Source of the DNA: Agarophyton chilense
Lineage: Eukaryota > Rhodophyta > Florideophyceae > Gracilariales > Gracilariaceae
NCBI GenBank assembly: GCA_030374765.1
Contig: JARGXX010000031.1
Coordinates: 372,001 to 436,000 of the forward strand
DNA: 64,000 bases
Reading direction: 5' to 3'
A model generated the notes under the pieces. It was not told where the DNA came from, made no database searches, and worked only from the letters and a program-made list of their open reading frames with translations. A program made the translations under genes and the position numbers. Shown here one piece after another: positions 29,926 to 40,894 of the stretch. How positions within the stretch are numbered: the stretch's first letter is position 1; every line of letters starts with the position of its first letter.

Positions 29926-31790
29926 AAGAGGATGAGGGAGGGTATGAAATGGTGGCCCTGGGCGTGGCAAAAATGGCAATTCACTTTAACTACGAGGGAG
30001 GAGTTCCGGGAAGAGAACCAGTAGAGGAATTGGTACCAAGCTGATGAAATGTCGATGAAGACTGAACATTTGAACCGGATTTCGAAGGAATTGAATCAGA
30101 TATTACAAAATCATTTGGGGCATGAGAAAGGTAGAGTTCTGGGTACGAAGAAAAGGGAAAAAATGCGTTAATAGGTGATATCCGGAAGGATGTCAAGTTG
30201 CGACAGTACTTGACTGAAAGTTCAATCCAAATTAGCGAACTCGAGACCTGAACGACGAAGAGCTTCTGCAGGTGCTTGAAAACAGCCATTTAATATTCCA
30301 GAAGAGGTTCAACCGCTTTTGTGATGAGTAAGGTCAAAAAGATTAATTCTCAAAGGTTTCGTTTAATGCTGTTGTATTTTTTTATACGTTCCTGCACTGT
30401 TCTTATTAATTTGTGCGCTTTGTATTGTGCTCGTGGTCAACTGCATAAACCATTCTCACCAAAAATTGTTTCCTCATAATCTCATCCAACAATCCAAACG
30501 TATTTCTTTTGAACCTGAATGCGCGCCTTTATTTGGATCTCATTGCTGCTTTTTGTACGCCGCTTCCTTCGGCACTCCTTTTCATGTGAACGCGCACTCG
30601 CCCGTCGCTTTCTACGCCCTTTTATCTGTACTCTCGCACCAGGTGTCTTCGAGTTCGCAAAACACGACTTCCTGAATCTGTATTTTGCAATGGTTTTTTA
30701 TGCCTCTTTGGAGGAAGGCAGGTTTATCAGAAAGACTTACTGCTGTGGTTCACTCAATTTCTTCTGCAAACGTGGAGAGAAATTCACTGCAGTCAGTAGA
30801 AGCTTTCAGTTCTACCGTCATATCTCTCTGAGTTAGAGACTTCCGATAACGTTGAGCGACATTTCCTCAATGAACCAAACTTCATCGCAGGTAGAGGTGC
30901 ACCTTTATAAAAAAGGTGTTATATAGTTCCAGGATTGGGCTTGATGTGAATCATAGAATTTGAGAGCAGCGAATTGGAGGACTTGGTCCCATCAAATGCC
31001 CCAGAATAAGGCAGAATGAGGGCTGATGCGCATGGGTTCTCGGCAACATTCTCACTCGCGAGCGAAGCGCTGTTAGCTATTTTTTTCGCCTGTAGGTCAT
31101 ATAAAACGTCCGCAACAAGTTGGAAGAAAACTGAAATTTCTGGTGGTTTTGCCTTATTGTTAGTGGTCGTTTGAGAAGCTGTAGGTGTATATTGTTGATT
31201 CAGCCATGATTTTTGATATTTCGAGTTGTCTTCAAAATCACAACAATAACCCCTACGAACACCAAATATGGGCCAAATATCGCAGAAATGTGAACGAAAT
31301 GTAGAGGCTTATGGCGATAATATGTGAGAACACATAACCAGTGATGATTAACATATTTTGTTGAGCCTGACGGCCATTTTTCGGCCGTATATTGGCCATA
31401 TTTGGGACTGTTCCTAAAAATGCAAAGTTTTTCATCTTTATTAGTTACAAATTCTGACATATTTTCGACCCAAACGCCCATATGTAGTCCACATTTTAGT
31501 CATTTTTGGGCCACATTCTGGGATCGTACGAGACTCTTAGCCGTTAAACCATAGAACCCTAGGCTGCATTAGCTTCGGAATGGTAGGCTGAAGCTTTCTT
31601 TATAATCTCTGGAGCCATTCAACAAGGTGTACCTACGAACTTATGGAGTTGCTTTCTCTATTAGCCGCCCTCAACCATTCAGCCTATTAATACGTCGTCC
31701 GAAATCATTGCATTTCATAGGCAGTGAAGGAGAAGATCGACTGCCTTGACGGCGCTGGGAAGTAACTGTTACCGTGTGAGTATTACACCT
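29926..31790. other. No gene recognised
   Basis: Short ORFs only. A minus-strand frame at 31200-31481 has a hydrophobic stretch but no family signature. Confidence 0.3.
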
Positions 31791-32720
31791 CTGTTAGTAT
31801 GCAGTGCAAAATTTATGCGGCAAGTGACTACTTGAGCTCATTGGTGTATCTACATTAGAGGAATGAGAAAGTGAAAAGAGCCGTCCGTAAAAAGCGGCAT
31901 GAAAATTCGGATATCGGCAGCAATCATGAAGGCGATGGAGCAAATTTGGATGCAAAGGTGACGAGGGAATCATTGTTGGCCGAAATTGCTCTTCGGTTAA
32001 ATAATCATGCTGTCGACTAGAGGAATGTATTTTCTTCTTTTCTTGATGACCTAGATTCAATCCAACGTCCGTTGCGCGAACAAAGTGAGACGACTCCGAA
32101 GAGTCAGTTTTTCGCGGCGAAGAAGAACTTTACGAAGGTTTTCTATAACTGGTTTCCTTGGGGCCAGAATGATCCCAATCGCATTCTGCACTTTCTTACC
32201 TATACAACTAATGGGGAATAGACCGCGGAATCGAAGCGCTCTCTTATCCCTTTTATTTTGTGCCGTGTCGGAACGAGTGAGCAAGACACCAATCTGTTGC
32301 AAGCTGTAACGAAACTGATTGATTCACCTCCTTGGAAGTCCTGATGGAGGAGTGAGACCTATTGACGAACAGGTACTGCAGGAACGAAATGTTTCACCGA
32401 AGAGGCTCAGTGAGGACATTCACCAAAGCTTCGAAAAGAGCATTGACAAGATCCATGACATTGTTGGGAAGCAGATCGAGATTCAGAATGCGAGTGTGAC
32501 TACTTAACAAATGGATGGCAATAGTGCAGTTCAGGCGAAGGAGGAAAACGAATTGGTTGACGAATTCATAACGAGCGCGGAACGGTACAAGAGGGCTGTG
32601 GAATTTGATGACGAAGACATAAAGGAGATTTTGAGAAAGACCTACGTCAGAAACAAGAAGCCCTACAAGCTTCATTGCGAGAATTATCGATGCGAAAGCG
32701 ATACAGAGAATAATGCCTGA
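31791..32720 (+). pseudogene. Decayed unrecognised ORF, copy 2
   Basis: Plus-strand frames read VFYNWFPWGQNDPNRILHFL, GE-stop-TAESKRSLIPFI, then SPKRLSEDIHQSFEKSIDKI (32319-32507) and FDDEDIKEILRKTYVRNKK (32511-32720). The motif shared with 29,810-29,925 marks a second, differently degraded copy. Charged, helical composition; family not recognised. Confidence 0.3.
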
Positions 32721-32940
32721 CTTCTATTGTTATCTCTCCGTCTCTCATCTTATGCGTTTAGGAAATGGTACTGCGCCTTTATGTTTTCTTTTCTCCTATC
32801 TTATTTTTGATGTGATGGTGGTGATTACCGAGTTCTTCAGAGACCAATCATCGGGTGGAGGTGGGCGCGGTCACCAATTTAGTTCTGAACTCTCTTTTGC
32901 CTTTTAGCGTTTAAAGTCTCCATCACGATTCTGTCAATAT

Positions 32941-33535
32941 TGGAACTTAAACCGTGCGCTCGTTGAGCTCCATGTTCCCAATGATACTCCTCCATCGTCT
33001 TCCCAATTCCTTTTCACAGTATACCGTTCACAACATCCGTGTTTCCGCTCGCTTAAACTGTTGCCTTGCAACGCCCTTCCACAGTCCAACGCCCTGTAGC
33101 AATGTATTCCACGATCTGTTAGCCTAGCACCAAATGGAACCGAACACTTCATTCGGGGCACCACGACAGCCTCCAGATTCTTTTTGATACAAAGACATCA
33201 GTGTGTGGATGAGGCTGTATGCTTTTAGAATTTCAGACAAGATGTATCGAATCATAGAAGACGACATTCCCAGTAGCAAGCTTTATTATATGGGAATCTA
33301 TAGCTATTTCACTTTCGAGATCTTTGACGGTACAAAGGCGTTCGAAATATGCACTGTGAAATGGTTTGGGGGTCGCAATCCATTTCTGGGTCCGGCGTCC
33401 CTGTTATTTGGTGTGGCGGCTCTATGCATAACGTCATTCCTTCTCGCATCGCATATCTGTTCTCCGCAATCATCCCGCCCCTTGACCCGGCGATATTGAT
33501 GCGAGACTATCAGGAGAAGCTGGGTATGTATTAAC
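32941..33535 (+). pseudogene. CDC50 / LEM3 family (P4-ATPase flippase beta subunit) pseudogene
   Basis: CDC50 proteins are two-span membrane partners of lipid flippases. The C-terminal part (33203-33499) is clear: VWMRLYAFRISDKMYRIIED, then YFTFEIFDGTKAFEICTVKW, the family signature FGGRNPFLG and a final membrane span (LLFGVAALCITSFLLASHI). Upstream, ELHVPNDTPPSSSQFLFTVY and QHPCFRS (from about 32,955) resemble the start of the lumenal domain, but stops and shifts separate it from the C-terminal part. The first membrane span was not found. A terminal exon of a living gene is possible (an AG precedes 33202), but the broken lumenal part argues for a pseudogene. Confidence 0.65.
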
Positions 33536-34660
33536 AATACATCAGTGCTTGCCTTTGTAGGTTTCTTTTATCTTCCAACCAGATCAGAATGTAGTATTCT
33601 ACTACTCTCGGAATACCGATGAAATAATTTTCGTCTGAGTATGATGATAATCATAGGTGAGTACAACAGCTATGATGAACTTATGAAGCGGCATCCAGCA
33701 GATAGCCAGCGAGGTGGTATGATACACGTGGGATCTCGATCTGCAACTGCGCAACCGATTCAACCGTTTGTGGGAAAATACCGGATTGGAAACAGTGCAC
33801 ACAGTGGGTAGCCACGTGGCAACCAAGCCTGCTCTTCGTAGGCGGAAGCCCATTTAGGGCTAGTTATTCTGTACTGTAGAGGGGTTAGTTGGCTCACCAA
33901 TTTTATATCTAGATATTATTATGTGTGGCGCTCACCTTTGTGCCCATTACATAAGCCACAGAAAGAAGCGCCGACTCCAAACTGAAGGAGACAACAACGG
34001 GTTTACCAACTGTCTTGTTCCTTGTTCAGGATTCTTCACCGGAGATCTGCACGAGCTACGACAAGTAGTTGTCCGTTCCATAGCAACAACCACCCTCAAT
34101 GGCGAGTGGGGCCTTACAACCCCCATTCTAGCCCGCTAGTGTTTTGCTCTACCGCATCTTCCCCTCAGCCGAAAGCACCCATTCGGCAGTCCCGAATACT
34201 GCCGCAGGTGTCTGCTCTCCCCGTTAGAGCGGATACTACACAGAATCGCATACCGGACTCTTTTATTGTGCTCGTTACAATCTGCAGAACAGAAATTTCG
34301 CTCTAGATCATAGAGATGTATCCTCAATTTGGTGATTGTTCTTACTTCAAGGCCCCATTAAGAATGATCATCACCTTCTGCTGTTTATATTTTCGTGAAA
34401 TATTCGTTCCTCGACCTTGTTTGCGTCACCAGACCCCTTATCATCACTTATCTATCGCGAACAGACCGTGGTCGTAAAACAAGCCGACCTTCCTGCAGTT
34501 TGCACGTATTATTGTTGTTCTTTTGTAGAGTGTTCAGCCCCATTTGTCGGAGTTATCCGTATTTGCGTACACAACGTCAAACGTTTGCTTCGCTGTGGCA
34601 AGAAAATAAGTCAAAGGATATGACAGAAGGTGCTGAACGTAGCACAAGAGCATCCAGTCG
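33536..34660. other. No gene recognised
   Basis: Short ORFs on both strands without domains, repeats or RNA signatures. Confidence 0.3.
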
Positions 34661-35716
34661 TCAATGGTTGACAATATGAGTGATTGTGGCTTTTGTTGAA
34701 CGTTTTCCCTCTGACTCCACAGGCCTTTCGATACTTGGCTGAGCTTCCGCAACGCATTGGAGACGAAACTCGTCGTTAGATGTCGAATGAAGACTTGCAT
34801 CGCCGGCTTCAATAGCCCTTGCCGCAGCAAGGGTAACACCCTTAGCAACGTTGTCAGCATCACAATCACTGTTACCTATTCAACGATGTTAATCAACGTC
34901 ATTTCTTGCACGGGCACCTCCATTGGTATTGACAAACAAATTTCCCTCATTATCGCCGTTAACTACATCATCTACAGCTCCATCACCTTCATCGCCGATG
35001 TTGCCAACAGCTCCACCAGACACATTGTCAACACCAATCGCAGCCGAACCTTGAGTATTTGATATACCGTTAGTTATCTCGGCACTTCCAGACTATTTTT
35101 CTTTTGTTTTAGTGCCATCATTGACCGGCATAACATGTCCGGAACACTCTACTTCATTGCTCTCTGCAACATGTGCATCTTTGGCCACTTTATGCGCCAG
35201 ATCAACGGCGTCTGCAGCAGGCGCAGGCGGTGGAGGGTGCCAAGCTGCTTCAAACATGGGCTTCGATCCCTCCGGCAGTGAAAACGAAAAGTCAGGACCT
35301 AAATTTGCTTTGACATCAGCTTTACCGTACAATTCAATAGATGGATAGAAATATCCCGCCCGCCCTTGTCGCTTTGTACTTGTGGGTGACTTTGTAGGCC
35401 TAGAATCAGGACTATGTTCAACGCATGACTTACCTGACCATCTTGAATCAAAGGCTTCATTTTCAGTGAAGAAAGTTGGAACGCCCATTTGATGACCATT
35501 CTTTTAAAAGTGCACCTGTACTTAGCCCTAAATGTCAAGTCCACAGTCCTGTGGTGGCTGATCGTGCAAAAGGGTTGATAAAGCGATAGTGTAACCATTT
35601 TTCATCAACTTTCCTGATGATATGTTTTTATTCGTCAGACAAGTTGGGTTCCATGACCAAGCACTGATACGATTGTGTGACGGACATGCTACGCGGATAG
35701 CCCAGCTCTCATGCAA
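34661..35716 (-). pseudogene. SPRY-domain protein pseudogene, one frame with several stops
   Basis: The core reads KNGHQMGVPTFFTENEAF, then YFYPSIELYGKADVKANLG and FSFSLPEG, the end of a SPRY/B30.2 domain as in RanBPM-like proteins. Downstream in the same frame comes a Gly/Asp/Asn-rich part (VDNVSGGAVGNIGDEGDG) and then HSTSNDEFRLQCVAEAQPS up to a TGA at 34661. At least six stop codons (TAA, TAG, TGA) interrupt this frame, but no indel is needed over about 1 kb. The N-terminal half of the SPRY domain is not convincing. Confidence 0.5.
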
Positions 35717-36075
35717 AGCGAACGAGCAAGCTGCGTGTGGATTCGCCCTCTGAGCCGTTGAGAGAGCGCGGGGCCAGCCTCTCTTACACGCTTACCATCT
35801 TGCCCTACAGCCCACTCACCATCAACACCTTGATGCTCGTCTGAAGCTTTGTATCTGTAAATTGCAATGGAACTCTTCATGCTTGCATGAAGAGATTAAT
35901 GTCTGCTTCCGGAGTTGTCACGAAGAGATTTGTAGACTACTTCTATCCGTTCCACTCATAGAAGCGATTTAGTACCCCGGAACCGGCGGGTCTTCTCAGC
36001 CCATTAGTTCTAGCTATTTCAACAAGATAATCTCTTTTCCGCGAAAGAGTGTCTGGTTTTGAAACGTTGACAGCA

Positions 36076-37169
36076 TCAAAAACGCTTGGGCGTGCCCTTA
36101 GGCTTTCGTTTCGGCGTGCGTTTCGCTTTGCGCACATGTTGCACTTCGCGCGGTGTTGGCAGGTGCGCGCGCGCTGGCTTGGGCGTACGACGCGGGCCCC
36201 GTGTAGAAGACTTCGCACCCGCGCGCTTTACGTTGAGTACACACCATCGCTCTGTTCCGCGTCGAACGCGGACATGGCGATGAGCGCGTCGATGTCGGAC
36301 TGCTTCATGGGCGCCGGCGAACTTTCCACGTCGATAGTGACGCCGAAGTTGAACGACGCGTTTCGCTTGCCGCCGCCGCCGCCGCCGCCAATGGGTGGTC
36401 GCGTCCGCCCCATATCCATCTCCGCGCGCCCGTTGCTCACCAAGCTGTCGCCACCAAACGTTCCGTCCACGCCCACGCGCGTCTGATTTCCCGCGTCTAC
36501 TGCGTTCGATGCATTAACCCTATTTTCGAGCACCCCCCGTCCACGTCGCCGCCGTTGCCGCTGCTGCCGCCGCCACCGCCGCCTCCGCCGCCAGGCCCCA
36601 TGCGCCCGCCCATCTTGCCCTCCACCATTCCCGCCTCAAACGCGCTCGCGCCCACGTCCCCCGTTGTCCGGCCCCGTAGCCCGCGCCCAGTCTATTTTTC
36701 TGTGCCATGTTGTTCATGCACGCCCGCACGCGCTTCTGCTTCTCCAGCGTGGCCAGCGCCTTCGAGACGCTTCTCACCTGCTCATTGTGCTTCGGTTGTG
36801 CAATTGAATCTTGTCATGCATAAATGCATTCGCCTGCGCCTGCGCCTGCGCCTGCGCCTGCGCCTGTACCTGCACCTGCTCTCGACATGAAAACATCTTG
36901 ACGCGGGTTACAGTTGGGCCTGACTTTGGCACCTGCGCTTGCACTTGCGCTTGCACTTTCGCTTGTGCCTGTGCCTGCGCCTTGCGATAGGCGGCGGCGG
37001 CGGCAGCCGCTGTGGCAGGCGACGAAGACCACGACTGCGCGTGTTGTCTCGGGGAGAAGCGGGGCGCGCTGGGCGCCGATAACGGCCGCGTAAGCAGGCT
37101 GCCACCAAGGCCGTGCACAGGTCCACCCCCGCCATCGGTGGAGTCAAGAAGCCGCATCGTTTCCCGCAT
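36076..37169 (-). pseudogene. GC-rich, low-complexity nuclear-type protein gene (frames disrupted or spliced)
   Basis: A GC-rich island in AT-rich surroundings. The minus strand reads [16 protein letters not shown], poly-Ala, an Ala-Gln repeat tract, then a charged helix (VSKALATLEKQKRVRACMNN) in another frame, Gly-rich tracts, FGVTIDVESSPAPMKQSDID and, in yet another frame, a Lys/Arg/Pro/Thr-rich tail ending KPKGTPKRF at TGA 36076. Frame changes fall at homopolymers (five A, six G) or at GT-rich points that could be introns. Composition suggests a chromatin or RNA-binding protein; no family recognised. It may be a living gene with small introns or base errors. Confidence 0.4.
36831..36866 (-). 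repeat. Hexanucleotide repeat (CGCCTG)n encoding Ala-Gln
   Basis: About six units of CGCCTG on the plus strand; a looser relative of the same repeat lies at about 36,930-36,990. In the minus-strand gene they encode Ala-Gln repeats. Confidence 0.85.
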
Positions 37170-37811
37170 CGTTTCAGGTGAGAGTGAAATGTATTAGTAT
37201 TGGTGGCTGTTGAATGCACCCGTTCTGCAATGAAGATTGAGGTTTGTGACTCGCGGGTAATAAAGTCCGAGGATATACGCCTGGCTTTCTGGGGGTGTCA
37301 ATATGAGATCGTCGTCTGTTGGAGAAGTGGTGAGGCTGGACGGAGGGAAATTGGGGTAGTGCATACTTGGAAAGTGCATGAGTAGTTCTCTTGCGTAGGA
37401 ATCCTTTTAGGCACTATTTTATTCCTTTGAGCACCTTGCAGTCTGCATCAGTGGTGCCCGTGATCATGAGACAAGGTACTCTTTGGGGAATGTACATGAG
37501 TGGATTTACCTCAACACCTCAAGTATTTCAATGGGCAAACAGACCATAGTCGTAATCTCGTCTATTTGCGTAATGCAGGAGCGTGAAAACCTATGTGTGT
37601 ATAAGCCTAACAAAGAAAAACAAATAGGTCGCGTTTAGTTCTCTATAAAAACCATTTATCCACAAGCTTGAGTTCGCATAAAACAATGTATTGACCTCTA
37701 CCCATCCAAGAAAGAAATCATTTCAGAAACTTTAGGTAGTTACAAGTCTTCGTCGCCCACGTTCTCCCGGTCCATTCCGTCCTCCCCTTCAATGTCTTCC
37801 TCGTCAGAAAC
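37170..37811. other. No gene recognised
   Basis: Spacer between the GC-rich gene and the hAT pseudogene; short ORFs only. Confidence 0.3.
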
Positions 37812-40040
37812 CTACCCACTACCAAAGTACGACACATTTGCAGTGTTCGTGATATTGGCGTTGGTTGCAGTGCTTGGAGTCACAGTCGCGTACGTTCGCT
37901 GAGGTTTTGCGGCAGATGCTTTATTTGATATAAAGAGAGAGCTATAAAAAGCGCAGAAGATCACCTTACTCACCTTTTCTGGATGAATACGATTGCGGAT
38001 CGGTGTTCTGATTCTTCCTTGCATGCTGAAACACCTTTCGACGCTCGAAGAGGATGGACTTATCGATAGTCTCCTCAGCGCAAACGCACGCAGCAAAGAC
38101 CTTTCTTTGTTTTGCATCTAATAAACTGTTGGTATATTCCGGTAGGCAAGAAGTACATCTCTTTTATTTGCTTCGCTGAGCTGAGTAGTCCAAGGTAACC
38201 TCAAGAAATTGAAGTCTTCGAAAAGTCGTTGAACTGCCCCATCAGCCCTACCAGTACTCTCAAGTTTTTGAGTAGGCGGAAAAACACTCGACATCACAAA
38301 AGAGCGTATATGCTTCAGTATGTGAGAGTGAAACACTGACACATCCTCCGTGGCGCTACGGACGTCTCCACAGAATGCGACCAAATGCAAAGAGTTGAGG
38401 AGCGAAATGCTTCTCCCAACTCCCTCCAGCCGGAATTTGTAAACCCCGTGGACCTGATTCCTCCTCGCTAAAGCAAAGAATGGCGTGACAGAAAGCTGCT
38501 GCAGTTGTTCTTCCAGCTGGCGGGTGGCGGGAAGCACCTCGGAAATTAGAAAACTGTCGTCGTCGAATATGCGCAGGTATCTGCCAACCATCCGCAATAT
38601 TTGATACACATGACGAGCCTTCTCATAAAGTGCATTATCCTTCACGGAGTACTCAAACAACGAACGCCAGCCCTCGTTCCGAGCACAATACAGGGGGGAC
38701 GCAAAGACGGAGCATTCCACCAGCTTCTTATACACCTCTTTGCTTTTTAGAAATGCTCTAAGCATTCTTTCAGAGCTGAAAAACCGTGTTGTAGCCATTT
38801 TGACGGGTAGAACTGCAGTATGAAGAGGTAGTGTCCTCTCATAACTATCCAGCGCTTGTGTAGAGGCAACGTAGCCACTGTTTTGCAGTGTGAGGTTGTG
38901 TGCTTCTTTCAACTCTTTAAAACGAAAGTACAACTTGAAACGCTTCCTCAAGTCTGTGACTATGGTTTAAACGGGGAGAAGTTTCTCCTTTATCCACGGC
39001 AGTGCAACTATGTCCTGCATCAGAAGATTCTCTAAGTGCGTTTATTCTTCAGAGTGAGTCAGGTAGTTGTACTTCTCAGCCATTTTTTCTTTGGCTTTCA
39101 CACAGCAGCTCGTGTTGTCGCTCGTTATCACGCAGATGCGCGTCATCTCACCGTAGTTCGACATAGTGTTTGCCACAACTTCAGCATAGAACAAGACGTT
39201 GCAGGATTGCGCCCCAGTGTATATAGAGCGGAGAAAGAACGTGTGTCGAGATCTCCCCACGCCGGTGATTGACAGCAAGACGTTTACAACGCTCTCGAAA
39301 ATTGAATCAGTCCACCCGTCGAAAATAAGCGTCCTGTAACACTGCGATAGTGCAACACAAATAGAACCTTTCACGCGATCTCGCACCGATTCGTAGTAAG
39401 CGTCAAGGTCCTTTCCAGACATCTTAGCTACCGTAGGTACCTGTTCTGCTAAAGCAGGATTCAAAAGCCATATTATTTGATACAATTCATCTTCTCCGTA
39501 TTTTCTGCTTAGCCCAGAGAAGGGAAGCATGTGATTTACCACAAAAGAGGTGGGAAGCTCGTTGAGCTTGGAACGCTTCTAATTACAATCCAAACTCTCC
39601 TCACTCAGATTATGGGCTTTCTGGGGTTCTTTCTTCTCAACATCTGAATGTAGATTTGGATCTGAGATTTCGCTCATTTCCAGACGTTTTCGGTTCTTCG
39701 ATGGCGTGGCAGGTACACCGAAGCACATCGACCGACTTCTGAGTTTCTTATAGTAACTTTCCCAAACGGGATCCTGTACCAGTCTTTTTTTCATTTGTCT
39801 GCTAGTTTAATCGCACTTCAGAAGATGTCTACCCAATTGGGTGGCATTGACTGTCGATGCATCAGAATCAAAGGAGTAGCACCGGCACGTTGCGCGTTTC
39901 CCGATGGCGGTCAAGTTGTCTGTGTACGATTCAAAATTAGAGCACTGCCCATTGTACCAGCTTTTCTTTCGTCCTACCCGCTTGCCGGAATTGGTAATTG
40001 AGCCTTCCGAGCTTTGTGCGTTCGAAGACATTTCCGTCAT
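37812..40040 (-). pseudogene. hAT-family transposase, single frame with five stop codons
   Basis: Five consecutive open blocks (40040-39807, 39794-39579, 39542-39042, 38951-38118, 38117-37812) are all in one minus-strand frame, separated only by TAA, TAG, TAA, TAA and TAG. The N terminus (MTEMSSNAQSSEGS) leads to a BED-like Cys/His segment ending GRHLLKCD. The middle has TLIFDGWTDSIF and CVITSDNTSCC, as in DUF659/RNase H-like hAT cores, and ENLLMQDIVALPWIKE. The C terminus SSSSVERCFSMQGRIRTPIRN is the hAT dimerisation motif. About 740 codons, a normal length. No terminal inverted repeats were identified. An LTR-like block abuts the 5' end. Confidence 0.75.
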
Positions 40041-40078
40041 GCAGTTTGCAGGAAAACTCTTGACCAGAAGTTTAGTAG

Positions 40079-40894
40079 TGTAGAGCAATCCCAGATAGAA
40101 ATACCTCTCGGGTGTTCGAGTCCCGCTCTCGTGAAGAGGGGTAACTCAGCGAACGAGCCTTCGTGCCACCGATGCGTGGGTGTAAGACCACTGTGGTTTA
40201 GGAAATACCTACGAAGGTGATGAAGCCAGAAAAAGGGAGAAAAATCAAAGGGGGATCCAAGGACAAGGATATTCTGCGGACAACGGCAAAGTGTAGGGCG
40301 AAAATGTAGGGCGAAACAGGACGCACGACCAATCGTACAGACCTATGAAAGGGGTATCCACACTAAATAAGCGAAATAAAAACGGGTAAAACCAACCCTA
40401 TACAGGGGCGGTGAACTGACCTAAACACAAGAAAACCAACAAAAGAAAGAAACACACCAATAACGATGGTACAGTGACGCCAGAGCTTCCCGAGGGGATA
40501 GATTGGCCAAACCGGTCGCGGTTTCTCCCGTTAAGAGATAGAGACTCGCGTAGGCGACATAATCTAGAGCCAAGCACTCGGTTACCATTTACTTGGGTGG
40601 TAGCGATGGCGGTGAAGCCATCGCTCAAGTCCATTCTAGAGAGTGAACTACAAGTATAGACTATAGTAGTGCAAACCAATCCGGGTTATACACGTATCAT
40701 GCGTGTACCCACAGCCTTGCACGTCCATCTATCCAATACGGGGTTACTGTAGAGACTTAACTAATATACCTTCTAAGGTGTCAAAAATACTAAAAACTAA
40801 TATTAATCATAAAATCGTTGACGTGGTTCCTGATATGTCGGACGCCATATGAATGGTGCCCCGACTGGTCATACGCGCACGCGTTGCTATGCCA
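40079..40894. repeat. LTR-like block (solo LTR or fragment), right end uncertain
   Basis: Starts TGTAGAGCAATCCCAG, close to the start of the LTR at 47067 (TGTAGAGCAACGCCCAG). It contains GGGCGAAACAGG and CCCTATACAGGGGCG (40396-40410), shared with element 1 LTRs. A possible end GCGTTGCTATGCCA forms a weak terminal inverted repeat. No target duplication was found, so the right boundary is approximate. Confidence 0.5.

Noticed and set aside
40100..40140. A tRNA T-arm (GTGTTCGAGTCCC) in the LTR-like block
   Set aside because: Only the T-arm is present; no D-arm or acceptor partner upstream.
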